Below are positions 26,851 to 34,909 of a stretch of DNA of 64,000 nt, piece after piece. This DNA is from Kribbella sp. NBC_00382. Lineage in GTDB: Bacteria; Actinomycetota; Actinomycetes; Propionibacteriales; Kribbellaceae. How positions within the stretch are numbered: the first letter of the stretch is position 1; every line of letters starts with the position of its first letter. Under the pieces are notes generated by a model. The model saw only the letters and a list, made by a program, of their open reading frames with translations, had not been told where the DNA came from and ran no database searches. A program made the translations under genes and the position numbers. The DNA lies in NCBI RefSeq assembly GCF_036067295.1, contig NZ_CP107954.1, forward strand, positions 682,001 to 746,000, written 5' to 3'.

Positions 26851-27055
26851 CCTGGGCTCCGTTGTCGTGGTGAGGATCGATAGATCCACGATCGCCGAGC
26901 CCGGCGACGTCCACCTCGCCCCGGAGGCCGGAGTTCACCTGGCCAATGGCACGGTCCCTCCCTCGTACTTTCGGCCGATGCCGCCCCAGCGGTTCGGGCG
27001 ACGCAACGCTCCAGCCCGCCACGCGGGCCGGGTGGGTGCCTCGTACGTCGGTGCG

Positions 27056-27095
27056 AAAAGAAACCCCCAGGTCAGAGTCACCCCTGACCTGGGGG
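27056..27095 (-). terminator. Intrinsic terminator of tRNA-Gln
   Basis: A perfect 12-bp stem CCCCCAGGTCAG / CTGACCTGGGGG (27064-27075 and 27084-27095) with an 8-base loop is followed on the minus strand by TTTCTTTT (27063-27056). This is a textbook rho-independent terminator 8 bases after the tRNA 3' end. Confidence 0.93.
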
Positions 27096-27103
27096 CTGCG
27101 TTG

Positions 27104-27175
27104 CTCCCCCGCCTGGTTTCGATCCAGATCTTCGAGATTCAAAGTCTCGCGGGCTGCCGATTACCCCACAGGGGA
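27104..27175 (-). tRNA. tRNA-Gln(UUG)
   Basis: 72 nt. Acceptor arms TCCCCTG / CGGGGGA pair over 7 bp (one T-G); 3-bp D stem GGG/CCC; anticodon stem CGAGA/TCTCG with loop CTTTGAA, giving anticodon TTG; T stem TCTGG/CCAGG with loop ATCGAAA; discriminator G. CCA is not encoded. tRNA-Gln near glmU is usual in actinobacteria. It marks the right edge of the 20.6-26.9 kb accessory stretch. Confidence 0.93.
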
Positions 27176-27236
27176 TCGCTGGTACGCCGGAACAGTCTGC
27201 CATGGGTGGGCAAGGTGACACGCGAAGGGGTTCCTT

Positions 27237-27270
27237 ACCTACGACGCCGTAGGTTACGGTTGCGTAGGTA
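27237..27270 (+). promoter_or_regulatory. Candidate operator/promoter of the desaturase gene
   Basis: ACCTACG (27237-27243) and CGTAGGT (27248-27254) form a perfect 7-bp dyad with a 4-base centre. A third half-site CGTAGGT repeats at 27263-27269, and a TATAGC -10-like box overlaps its end (27269-27274). This suits a dimeric repressor blocking the promoter; the TetR gene at 28329 is the obvious candidate. Confidence 0.6.
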
Positions 27271-27298
27271 TAGCCGTCCTCCACCACGAGGGAAAATC

Positions 27299-28276
27299 AT
27301 GACTCCAGTTGCGGCTCCGGAGGCGCCCACCGGCGCCCGGCAGGCTGGCGAGTTCGACACCGACCACGGGACGCGCGGCGGTGAGCAGAAGGGGCCCTGG
27401 GAACAGATCGCCCTCGCGCTGTTCATCGGGATCCCCTTCCTGGCGGTGCTTGCGGCGGTACCGATCGCGTGGGGCGGCTTTCTCAGCTGGCGCGACATCG
27501 TGATCGCGGCCGTCTTCTACACGATCTCCGGGCACGGCATCTCGATCGGCTTCCACCGGTACTTCACCCACAAGTCGTTCAAGCCGAACCGTCCCCTCAA
27601 ATACGCGCTGGCGATCGCCGGCTCACTCGCGATCGAAGGCCCCGTGGTCCGCTGGGTGGCCGACCATCGCAAGCATCACAAGTTCTCCGACCGCGAGGGC
27701 GACCCGCACAGCCCGTGGCGGTACGGCACCAGCCTCAGGGCCCTCACCAAGGGGTTCTGGCACGCCCACATCGGCTGGCTCTTCGACAGCGAGCAGACCC
27801 CGCAGCGGCAGTACGCGCCGGACCTGCTCAAGGACCGCGACATCGTCAAGGTCTCCCGGATGTTCCCGTTCCTGGTACTGGCGAGCCTGTTCGCACCAGC
27901 CGTCATCGGCGGTCTGTGGTCGTGGTCGATCGAGGGCGCGCTGACCGCGTTCTTCTGGGCCAGCCTGGTCCGGATCGCCCTGCTGCACCATGTCACCTGG
28001 TCGATCAACTCGATCTGCCACACGATCGGCAACCGGCCGTTCAAGTCCCGCGACAAGTCCGGCAACGTCTGGTGGCTGGCGATCCTCAGCCAGGGCGAGT
28101 CCTGGCACAACCTGCACCACTCCGACCCGACCTGCGCGCGGCACGGCGTACTGAGAGGTCAGCTCGACACCTCGGCAAGGACCATCTGGTTCTTCGAGAA
28201 GCTGCGCTGGGTCAGCGACGTCCGCTGGCCGGTCAAGGAACGCCTCGAAGCGCGCAGGGTCACCGCCCAGCCGTAA
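27299..28276 (+). CDS. Delta-9 acyl-CoA/acyl-lipid desaturase
   Basis: 325 aa membrane fatty acid desaturase, introducing a double bond with a di-iron centre. The three His boxes are present: HRYFTH, HRKHHK and HNLHH, with QGESWHNLHHSDPTCARHG at the third. Membrane segments: ALALFIGIPFLAVLAAVPIA, DIVIAAVFYTISGHG, YALAIAGSLAIEG and a pair around FLVLASLFAPAVIGGLW. I start at ATG 27299, preceded by GAGGG; the frame is open far upstream but crosses the tRNA. A palindromic operator precedes it and a TetR regulator follows 52 bases downstream, suggesting control of membrane fluidity. Confidence 0.96.
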   Translation: MTPVAAPEAPTGARQAGEFDTDHGTRGGEQKGPWEQIALALFIGIPFLAVLAAVPIAWGGFLSWRDIVIAAVFYTISGHGISIGFHRYFTHKSFKPNRPLKYALAIAGSLAIEGPVVRWVADHRKHHKFSDREGDPHSPWRYGTSLRALTKGFWHAHIGWLFDSEQTPQRQYAPDLLKDRDIVKVSRMFPFLVLASLFAPAVIGGLWSWSIEGALTAFFWASLVRIALLHHVTWSINSICHTIGNRPFKSRDKSGNVWWLAILSQGESWHNLHHSDPTCARHGVLRGQLDTSARTIWFFEKLRWVSDVRWPVKERLEARRVTAQP

Positions 28277-28328
28277 ATCTCCCACCCTCTAACCCCGATC
28301 TGCGGCATGATGCTGACGTGATCCCGAA

Positions 28329-28970
28329 GTGACCGACCCCAAGCCGCGCCGTACGACCCGAGTCCGGATGACCAGTGCCGACCGGCGCGAGCAGTTGATC
28401 GTGATCGCCCGTGGCCTGTTCGCCGAGAAGGGCTACGAGGCGACTTCCGTCGAGGAGATCGCGGCCCGCGCCGAGGTCTCCAAGCCGGTCGTGTACGAAC
28501 ACTTCGGCGGCAAAGAGGGCCTGTACGCCGTGGTCGTGGACCGCGAGGTGCGCAAACTGCTCGACACCGTGACGGCCAGCCTGACCGCCGGCCGCGCGCA
28601 CGAACTGGTCGAGCAGGCGGCGCTGGCCCTGCTGGACTACATCGAGAACTCCTCCGACGGCTTCCGGATCCTGGTCCGCGACTCCCCCGTCGGCTCGTCC
28701 AGCGGTTCGTTCATCTCGATCCTCAGCGACGTCGGTACCCGGGTCGAGCACATCCTGGCCGAGGAGTTCAAGCGCCGCGGCCTGGATCCGAAGTTCGCCC
28801 CGATGTACGCGCAGATGCTGGTCGGCATGGTCGCACTGACCGGTCAGTGGTGGCTCGACGTCCGCCGCCCGAAGAAAACCGATGTCGCAGCCCACCTGGT
28901 CAACCTCGCCTGGAACGGCCTGTCCGGCCTCGAGACCAAGCCGACGCTGTCCACCCGGCCGCACAAATAG
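28329..28970 (+). CDS. TetR-family regulator
   Basis: 213 aa. N-terminal TetR HTH: RREQLIVIARGLFAEKGYEA, TSVEEIAARAEVSKPVVYEHFGG, followed by a helical ligand domain of usual length. Immediately downstream of the desaturase, with a dyad operator in front of that gene, it probably represses it in response to an acyl-CoA-like ligand (inference). In M. tuberculosis a TetR gene (Rv1019) also lies between glmU and mfd. GTG 28329 is taken; ATG 28368 is an alternative. Confidence 0.93.
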   Translation: MTDPKPRRTTRVRMTSADRREQLIVIARGLFAEKGYEATSVEEIAARAEVSKPVVYEHFGGKEGLYAVVVDREVRKLLDTVTASLTAGRAHELVEQAALALLDYIENSSDGFRILVRDSPVGSSSGSFISILSDVGTRVEHILAEEFKRRGLDPKFAPMYAQMLVGMVALTGQWWLDVRRPKKTDVAAHLVNLAWNGLSGLETKPTLSTRPHK

Positions 28971-29042
28971 GACCCCGGTCGTACGGCGACATCCGCCCGC
29001 AGCATGACCAGCCGGGCCGGATTTCACCGTAATCTGGCGACC

Positions 29043-30242
29043 ATGACGGGGACCATGTCCGGGATCCTGGCGCCCCGGCGACAGGTCAGCCCGCGCAGCA
29101 AAGCGTTCGACCTGCTGCTCGCGGGCGCCCTCACGCTGTTCTTCGGACTGCTCGGGCTGGCCCAGGCGGGCTACGCGGGCGTCCTCGGCTTCGGCATGCT
29201 GGCACCGCTGGTCTGGCGCCGCACCCATCCCGAACTGGTCCTCTTCGCCGTCTCCGCGGTCGCCGTCTTGCAATGGCTCAGCGGCGCCGAGCTGCAGCCC
29301 GGCAACATCGGCCTGCTCGTCGCGCTCTACTCGATCTCCGTGTACGGCGAGGTGAAGTACAGCCGGATCGCCCTCGGCATCGGCGGACTCGGCGTGCTGA
29401 TGGCGACGTCGCGCTACTGGAGCGGCTCCGACTGGCGCCAGCAGATCACCATGATGGTCGCGCTCGGCGCACTGGTGTTCGGCGTCTGGGCGATGGGCGA
29501 GCGCCGGCGTACCAGAGGCCTGTACGTCGCTCAGCTCGAGGAACGCGCGATCCAGGCAGAGCGAGACCGCGACCGTGAGTCCAAACTTGCCGTCTCGAAC
29601 GAGCGCACCCGGATCGCCCGGGAGATCCACGACGTCGTTGCCCACGGCCTCTCCATCATGATCGTCCAGGCAGACGGCGGCCTGTACGCCGCGGACGCGT
29701 CGCCCGAGCAGGCCAAGAAAGCACTCGCCACGATCGGCGACACCGGCCGGGCCTCACTGAACGAGATGCGCAAGATGCTCGGCCTGCTCAAACAAGACGC
29801 CCAGCAGGAGCTCGATCCGGACCAGCCGCGCCCGCAACCCGGCATCTCGTCGCTGCCCGAGCTGATCGACAACGTGCGCCAGGCCGGCCTGACCGTCGAC
29901 TACGAGGTCACCGGTACCCCTCGTGACCTGCCCGCGTTGCTGGGGCTCACGGCGTACCGGATCGTCCAGGAGGGTTTGACCAACACGCTGAAACACGCCG
30001 GGCCGGGAGCGCGCACGTCCGTCCATCTCGACTTCGGGCGCGAGATGCTGACCGTGATGGTCAGCGACGACGGCCGTGGGGCCGGCGTCGCGCCGAGCAG
30101 CGATCCCGGCCACGGCCTGGTCGGGATGCGGCAACGCGCGTCCATCTCCGGCGGTACGGTGAACGCCGGACCCAAGGCGGGCGGTGGTTACGAGGTGATC
30201 GCCAAGCTGCCGTACAACCTGCCCAACGGAGGAATTCAGTGA
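29043..30242 (+). CDS. Two-component sensor histidine kinase (HisKA_3 type)
   Basis: 399 aa. About five membrane helices (LLLAGALTLFFGLLGLAQAG, LVLFAVSAVAVLQWLS, NIGLLVALYSISVYG, ALGIGGLGVLMATS, MMVALGALVFGVWAMG), a coiled coil, the H-box RTRIAREIHDVVAHGLSIM and HATPase_c (AYRIVQEGLTNTLKHAG, VSDDGRGAG, GHGLVGMRQRASISGG). ATG 29043 lies 7 bases after TAATCT (leaderless). Its stop overlaps the regulator start. It should control the ABC transporter downstream. Confidence 0.95.
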   Translation: MTGTMSGILAPRRQVSPRSKAFDLLLAGALTLFFGLLGLAQAGYAGVLGFGMLAPLVWRRTHPELVLFAVSAVAVLQWLSGAELQPGNIGLLVALYSISVYGEVKYSRIALGIGGLGVLMATSRYWSGSDWRQQITMMVALGALVFGVWAMGERRRTRGLYVAQLEERAIQAERDRDRESKLAVSNERTRIAREIHDVVAHGLSIMIVQADGGLYAADASPEQAKKALATIGDTGRASLNEMRKMLGLLKQDAQQELDPDQPRPQPGISSLPELIDNVRQAGLTVDYEVTGTPRDLPALLGLTAYRIVQEGLTNTLKHAGPGARTSVHLDFGREMLTVMVSDDGRGAGVAPSSDPGHGLVGMRQRASISGGTVNAGPKAGGGYEVIAKLPYNLPNGGIQ

Positions 30243-30910
30243 CCGACGACAACGTCATCCGGGTCTTTCTGGTCGATGACCAGGAGCTTGTCCGCGCCGG
30301 CTTCACCATGCTGGTGGACTCGCAGCCGGACATGCGGGTGGTCGGTCAGGCCGGTGACGGCGGCGAGGCGCTGGAGAAGCTCCAGGTGACCGGCAGCGAC
30401 GTCGTACTGATGGACGTCCGGATGCCACGGCTGGACGGCGTCGAGGCGACCAGGCAACTACAGTCGTTGCCCGAGGCCCCCAGGGTGATCGTGCTGACCA
30501 CGTTCGACCTGGACGAGTACGCGTTCGCCGCGATCAAGGCCGGCGCGGCCGGCTTCCTGCTCAAGAACACTCCCCCGGCCGATCTGCTGAACGCGATCCG
30601 CCAGGTGCACTCCGGCGACGCGGTCGTCTCCCCCAGTACGACCCGCCGCCTGCTCGAGCACTTCGCTGGCTCGCTCCCCGACGGCGAGACCGAGCGCCCC
30701 GACCTGGGCGACCTGACGGCGCGCGAGCGCGAAGTACTGGTCGAGGTCGCCCGCGGCCTGTCGAACACCGAGATCGCCACCCTCTTCACGTTGTCCGAGG
30801 CAACGGTCAAGACCCACATCGGCCGCATCCTCGCCAAGACCGGTCTCCGCGACCGGGTCGCCCTCGTCGTCCTCGGCTACGAAACCGGCATCGTCAAACC
30901 GAGCAGCTGA
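30239..30910 (+). CDS. NarL/FixJ-type response regulator
   Basis: 223 aa. Receiver: RVFLVDDQELVRAGFTMLV, phospho-Asp in DVVLMDVRMPRLDG, Lys in GFLLKNTPPADLL. LuxR HTH: LTAREREVLVEVARGLSNTE, LSEATVKTHIGRILAKTGLR. GTG 30239 overlaps the kinase stop (GTGA), with GGAGGA 5 bases upstream inside the kinase coding end. Partner of the preceding kinase. Confidence 0.97.
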   Translation: MTDDNVIRVFLVDDQELVRAGFTMLVDSQPDMRVVGQAGDGGEALEKLQVTGSDVVLMDVRMPRLDGVEATRQLQSLPEAPRVIVLTTFDLDEYAFAAIKAGAAGFLLKNTPPADLLNAIRQVHSGDAVVSPSTTRRLLEHFAGSLPDGETERPDLGDLTAREREVLVEVARGLSNTEIATLFTLSEATVKTHIGRILAKTGLRDRVALVVLGYETGIVKPSS

Positions 30911-31209
30911 TGCCGCGCCCACTCCTGCGCCGTCTGTTCCCTCCTCAGTACGAACTCTCCGAGGACGAGCTGACCCTGCGCTACTGGTTCGTCGTCAGGC
31001 ACCGGATCCCGAGGTCCGAGGTCGCCTTCGCCAAGTTCGAGTACGACTTTCCCGGCATCGCCAGACTGCACGTCCACCGGCGAGACGGCAGCGTCGTCAA
31101 AGTACGGATGGAACCACGATGGACGTCGACCGAGTTGAGCGGGGACCCAGCGCAACCCGGCAGTGCGGCGTACGAAATCACTGAGTGGGCAAGGAAAAGT
31201 ACGACCTAG
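30910..31209 (+). CDS. Small PH-like domain protein
   Basis: 99 aa. Beta-rich with QYELSEDELTLRYWFVVRHR, IPRSEVAFAKFEYDFPGIAR and LHVHRRDGSVVKVRMEPR, ending in a helix; this is the pattern of bacterial PH-like domains although it has no membrane helix. ATG 30910 shares its A with the regulator stop (TGATG), so it is translated with the two-component system. Possible accessory membrane- or kinase-binding factor. Confidence 0.68.
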   Translation: MPRPLLRRLFPPQYELSEDELTLRYWFVVRHRIPRSEVAFAKFEYDFPGIARLHVHRRDGSVVKVRMEPRWTSTELSGDPAQPGSAAYEITEWARKSTT

Positions 31210-31216
31210 GTCGTAC
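31199..31216. promoter_or_regulatory. 18-bp perfect palindrome upstream of the ABC transporter operon
   Basis: GTACGACCT / AGGTCGTAC is a perfect palindrome spanning the stop codon of the PH-like gene and lying 103 bases before the ATP-binding gene. No T-tract follows, so an operator is more likely than a terminator. Candidate binding site for the response regulator at 30239 (inference). Confidence 0.5.
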
Positions 31217-31318
31217 GCGGAGTCCATTCCCTGGTCCGACTCTTCTACCGGCCGGAATCAGTAACTTCTTGGAACGTGGGTGAGAACGTCTCGCCCCCGG
31301 CCTTTTCCGAGGAGAACG

Positions 31319-32098
31319 ATGACCATCCAGACCGGCGAACTCGCGCCAGGGCGTCTACCGCAGGACTCAGCTGACCGGACCGCCATCCGCGCACACGAAC
31401 TTCGCAAGGTCTACGGGCAGGGAGACACCGCGGTCGCCGCGCTCGACGGCGTCTCGGTCGACTTCGGGGTGGGACGCTTCACCGCGATCATGGGCCCCTC
31501 GGGCTCCGGCAAGTCGACCCTGATGCACTGCCTGGCCGGCCTGGACACCCCGACGTCGGGCCAGGTACTGCTCGGCGAGACCGAGCTGACCCAGCTCCCG
31601 GACGCCGCGCTGACGAAGATCCGGCGGGACCGGATCGGCTTCGTCTTCCAGTCCTTCAACCTGCTGCCGATGCTCTCGGCCAAGGACAACATCCTGCTCC
31701 CGCTGGAGCTAGGCGGCCGCAAGCCCGACCAGCAGTGGATGTCCACGCTGATCGACGTACTCGGCCTGCAGGACCGGCTCACGCACCGACCGTCGGAGCT
31801 GTCCGGTGGTCAGCAGCAGCGCGTCGCCGTGGCTCGCGCGCTCGTCGGCCGGCCCGAGGTGGTCTTCGCCGACGAGCCGACCGGCAACCTGGACTCACGC
31901 TCCGGCGCCGAGGTCCTGGGCTTCCTGCGCCGGAGTGTCCGCGAGTTCGGCCAGACCGTCGTGATGGTCACCCACGACCCGCTAGCAGCGTCGTACGCCG
32001 ACCGCGTCGTGATGCTTGCCGACGGCAAGCTTGCCGGCGAGCTGGCCGACCCGACCCCGGAGTCCGTACTCGGCGCCCTGCGGCAGCTGGGGGCCTGA
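31319..32098 (+). CDS. ABC transporter ATP-binding protein (MacB/LolD type)
   Basis: 259 aa. Walker A GPSGSGKSTLMHCLAG, Q-loop FVFQSFNLLP, signature LSGGQQQRVAVARAL, Walker B VVFADEPTGNLDS and H-loop VTHDP. The NLDSRSG segment and the FtsX partner mark the MacB/LolD/BceA group, which drives lipoprotein or peptide extrusion or antibiotic detoxification. ATG 31319 has GAGGAG 4 bases upstream. It is separated by 3 bases from the permease. Confidence 0.97.
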   Translation: MTIQTGELAPGRLPQDSADRTAIRAHELRKVYGQGDTAVAALDGVSVDFGVGRFTAIMGPSGSGKSTLMHCLAGLDTPTSGQVLLGETELTQLPDAALTKIRRDRIGFVFQSFNLLPMLSAKDNILLPLELGGRKPDQQWMSTLIDVLGLQDRLTHRPSELSGGQQQRVAVARALVGRPEVVFADEPTGNLDSRSGAEVLGFLRRSVREFGQTVVMVTHDPLAASYADRVVMLADGKLAGELADPTPESVLGALRQLGA

Positions 32099-32101
32099 CC
32101 C

Positions 32102-34561
32102 GTGCGACGCTCCATTCTCTCCTCCCTGCGCGCCCACCTGGGCCGCCTGGTCGCCGCCTGCCTGGCGATCGTGCTGGGTGTCGGGTTCGGCACCCTGGCG
32201 ATGACCGCGCACTCGTCGGCCACCAACGGCATCGACGAGACCATCGGCAAGCAGAACGCCGGGGTCGACGCGGTCGTCGACTCCGACCGTCGACAGGCCT
32301 CGGCGGCCGACGTGGCCGCGGTCAAGAAGCTGCCGCAGGTCGCCTCGGTCGTGATCGACACCTCGGCGTTCCTGCAGGTCCAGTGGGCCGGTCAGGTCCG
32401 GCCGGACTCGCTCGGTATCGACGCCCGGTACGACACCTCGAAGATCGCCGGCCCGACCACCTCGGCCGGGAAGTTGCCGGAAGCAAAGAACGAGATCGCG
32501 CTGCCGGCCAAGCTGGCGGACAAGTACAAGGTCTCCGTCGGCCAGGACCTGAAGCTCACTACCTGGGACGGCAAGGCCTACCCGGTGAAGGTCGTCGGCC
32601 TGATCGACGACAGCACCTCGATCGGTGGCGGGAACGCGGTCGCCACGGCCGAGACGGTGAAGACCTTCGAACCACAGGGCTACATCAACCAGCTCAAGGT
32701 CGCTGCCAACCCCGGCGTGACCCAGGCGGCATTGAGCAGCGCGATCACCGCCGTCGTCAACGAAGGCGTCCAGGTCTACACCGGCGAGGGCTGGATCGAC
32801 CACGAGGTCTCCAGCATCACGCACGGGATCGACGTCCTCGGTGGGGTGTTCGGCATGTTCGCCGTCATCGCGCTGTTCGTCGCCTGCCTGGTGATCGGCA
32901 ACACCTTCACGATCGTGATCGCCCAGCGGACCCGCGAGATGGCGCTGCTGCGCTGCGTCGGGGCGTCGCGCAAGCAGGTGTTCTCCTCGGTACTGGCCGA
33001 AGCGACCGTGGTCGGGTTGGTTGCCTCTGGCATCGGTGTGGTCTTCGGGGTCGCACTGTCCGCCATCGCGCTCACGCTGGCCCGGTCCTTCGACTGGGGC
33101 CTCCCGCCGGTCGACCTGCACCTCGACCTCGCGTCGGTGTTCATCCCGCTCCTGCTCGGTACGATCGCGACGATCCTGGCGGCCGTAGTACCGGCTCGGC
33201 GAGCGACTCGGGTTGCTCCGCTGGCAGCGTTGCGGCCCGAGGCGGCTCCGGTCGCGAAGTCCAAGGCCGGCATCGTGCGCTTGGTCTTCGGCTTCCTCCT
33301 GCTGGCCGGCGGCGGGGCGTTGCTCGCCCTGGGCGCCAGCTCACACCAGGTGATCATCGGCGTCGCCGGCGGCGTGATCTCCTTCGTCGGGATCCTGTCG
33401 ATCGGCTCGCTGCTGGTCCCGGCCCTGGTCAGGTTGCTGGGCGCGTTGCCCGCGCGGAGCGGCGGGGTGCCCGCGCGGATCGCCGTCGCCAACGCCGTCC
33501 GCAACCCGCGGCGGACCGCGGCGACCACCTCGGCGCTGCTGATCGGTGTCACGCTGATCAGCCTGACCTGTGTCGGGATCGCCTCGGTCCGCAAGACGTT
33601 CGATGTCACGATGGACAAGGAATACCCGGTCGACGTGACGATGAAGGTGTACGACGAGAAGCTGCCGGCCACCGCGGCCAACCAGCTGAAGAGCATCAAG
33701 GGCATCACCCAGGTCGTACCGGTCCGGTCGGCCTCAGTGAAGTCGGCCGGCAACACCCTCGAGATCACCGGCATCGACCAGGCCTCCGCCTCCTCGGTGA
33801 TCCACAACCCGACGCTGGTCAACCAACTCCAGCCCGGTACCGCTCTGGTCGACCGCAACACGCTGTACTCGCTGAACGTCGAGAACGGCGCCATCGTCAC
33901 CATCGTGTCGGGGCAGCAGAAGATGAACTTCAAGGTGATCCAGGCGCAGGGGCTCGACCCGATCACGGTCACCTCCGCCGACCTGCAGAAGCTCGCGCCG
34001 AAGGCAGCGGTGACCGGCTACTGGCTGGCCTCCGACCCGAAGGCCGACGGCCCGAAGGTGATGGACGAGCTCAAGCAGTCGCTGCCGACGATCAAGAACC
34101 TGAACATCTCCGGCGGGCTGCCCGAGCGGAGCTTCTACACCAAGGTGTTCGATATCCTGCTGCTCGTCGCGGTCGGCCTGCTCGGGGTCTCGGTACTGAT
34201 CGCGCTGGTCGGCGTCGGCAACACGCTCAGCCTTTCGGTGCTGGAGCGGACGCGTGAGAACGCCCTGCTCCGGGCGATGGGCCTGACCAGGCGTCAACTG
34301 CGCGGCATGCTCGCGGTCGAGTCGTTGCTGATGGCACTCGTCGCGGCGGGCCTGGGAATCGCCCTCGGGTTGGTCTACGGCTGGACCGGCACAGCGGCCC
34401 TGATGGGCGGCCAGGTCGACGGACCGATCTCGTACGCCGTACCGGGCCGGCTCCTGATCACGATCGCGCTGGTCGCCGCGGTCGCCGGTCTGGTCGCGTC
34501 GATCCTCCCGGCCCGGCGCGCCGCGAAGGTCGCACCAGCCGGGGCGCTGGCCACCGAGTAG
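32102..34561 (+). CDS. ABC transporter permease with two FtsX domains
   Basis: 819 aa. N-terminal helix (LGRLVAACLAIVLGVGFGTL) and a MacB-like extracytoplasmic domain, first FtsX block (GVFGMFAVIALFVACLVIGN, RTREMALLRCVGASRKQVF, LLGTIATILAAVVPARRATR), a central pair of helices, a second periplasmic domain, and the last FtsX block (LLLVAVGLLGVSVLIALVGV, RENALLRAMGLTRRQLRGML, VAAVAGLVASILPARRAAKV). No ATPase is fused. It works with the preceding ATPase as an export-type MacB/FtsX transporter, probably responsive to cell-envelope stress through the upstream two-component system. Confidence 0.95.
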   Translation: MRRSILSSLRAHLGRLVAACLAIVLGVGFGTLAMTAHSSATNGIDETIGKQNAGVDAVVDSDRRQASAADVAAVKKLPQVASVVIDTSAFLQVQWAGQVRPDSLGIDARYDTSKIAGPTTSAGKLPEAKNEIALPAKLADKYKVSVGQDLKLTTWDGKAYPVKVVGLIDDSTSIGGGNAVATAETVKTFEPQGYINQLKVAANPGVTQAALSSAITAVVNEGVQVYTGEGWIDHEVSSITHGIDVLGGVFGMFAVIALFVACLVIGNTFTIVIAQRTREMALLRCVGASRKQVFSSVLAEATVVGLVASGIGVVFGVALSAIALTLARSFDWGLPPVDLHLDLASVFIPLLLGTIATILAAVVPARRATRVAPLAALRPEAAPVAKSKAGIVRLVFGFLLLAGGGALLALGASSHQVIIGVAGGVISFVGILSIGSLLVPALVRLLGALPARSGGVPARIAVANAVRNPRRTAATTSALLIGVTLISLTCVGIASVRKTFDVTMDKEYPVDVTMKVYDEKLPATAANQLKSIKGITQVVPVRSASVKSAGNTLEITGIDQASASSVIHNPTLVNQLQPGTALVDRNTLYSLNVENGAIVTIVSGQQKMNFKVIQAQGLDPITVTSADLQKLAPKAAVTGYWLASDPKADGPKVMDELKQSLPTIKNLNISGGLPERSFYTKVFDILLLVAVGLLGVSVLIALVGVGNTLSLSVLERTRENALLRAMGLTRRQLRGMLAVESLLMALVAAGLGIALGLVYGWTGTAALMGGQVDGPISYAVPGRLLITIALVAAVAGLVASILPARRAAKVAPAGALATE

Positions 34562-34909
34562 TCAGACGATCTCGACCCGGTTCCCGTGGCCGTCGGCGGT
34601 GTGAAACCGCCGGCGGCCCGGGATCGTCTCGTTGTCCCACTTGACCGGATAGCCCTTGTTCTGCAGGGTTTCAGCCAGTTGATCGAGGTCGTCGACAGCC
34701 AGCGCGGGATGCGCCTTCAACGCGGGGCTGAAGTCCTCTTCCACGCCGACGTGCACCTCCGCATCGCCCTCCTTGAACCAGCATCCGCCCCGCGCCGCCA
34801 GCAACGGCGGCTTCTCCAGCTCAGTCATACCGAGCGCATCGCGATAAAAGGCGCGCGCCACCTCCTCGCCACCGGGCGGGCAGGACACCTGCACGTGATC
34901 GAGTCTCAT
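34562..34909 (-). CDS. VOC/glyoxalase-family protein
   Basis: 115 aa. One vicinal-oxygen-chelate domain: LDHVQVSCPPGGEEVARAFY, then EVHVGVEEDFSPALKAHPAL, and FHTADGHGNRVEI at the end. Metal ligands are compatible (H4, H53-type, E114). Substrate unknown. ATG 34909 shares its A with the methyltransferase stop (TGATG), so the two are co-translated; its stop abuts the permease stop from the other strand. Confidence 0.92.
   Translation of the reverse strand: MRLDHVQVSCPPGGEEVARAFYRDALGMTELEKPPLLAARGGCWFKEGDAEVHVGVEEDFSPALKAHPALAVDDLDQLAETLQNKGYPVKWDNETIPGRRRFHTADGHGNRVEIV

Noticed and set aside
26765-27298. N-terminal extension of the desaturase
   Set aside because: It would translate across the tRNA-Gln gene and its terminator; a good ribosome-binding site precedes ATG 27299.
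28260-29645. Minus-strand open frame (461 codons) opposite TetR and the histidine kinase
   Set aside because: No domain, composition typical of antisense to GC-rich genes; recognised plus-strand proteins explain it.
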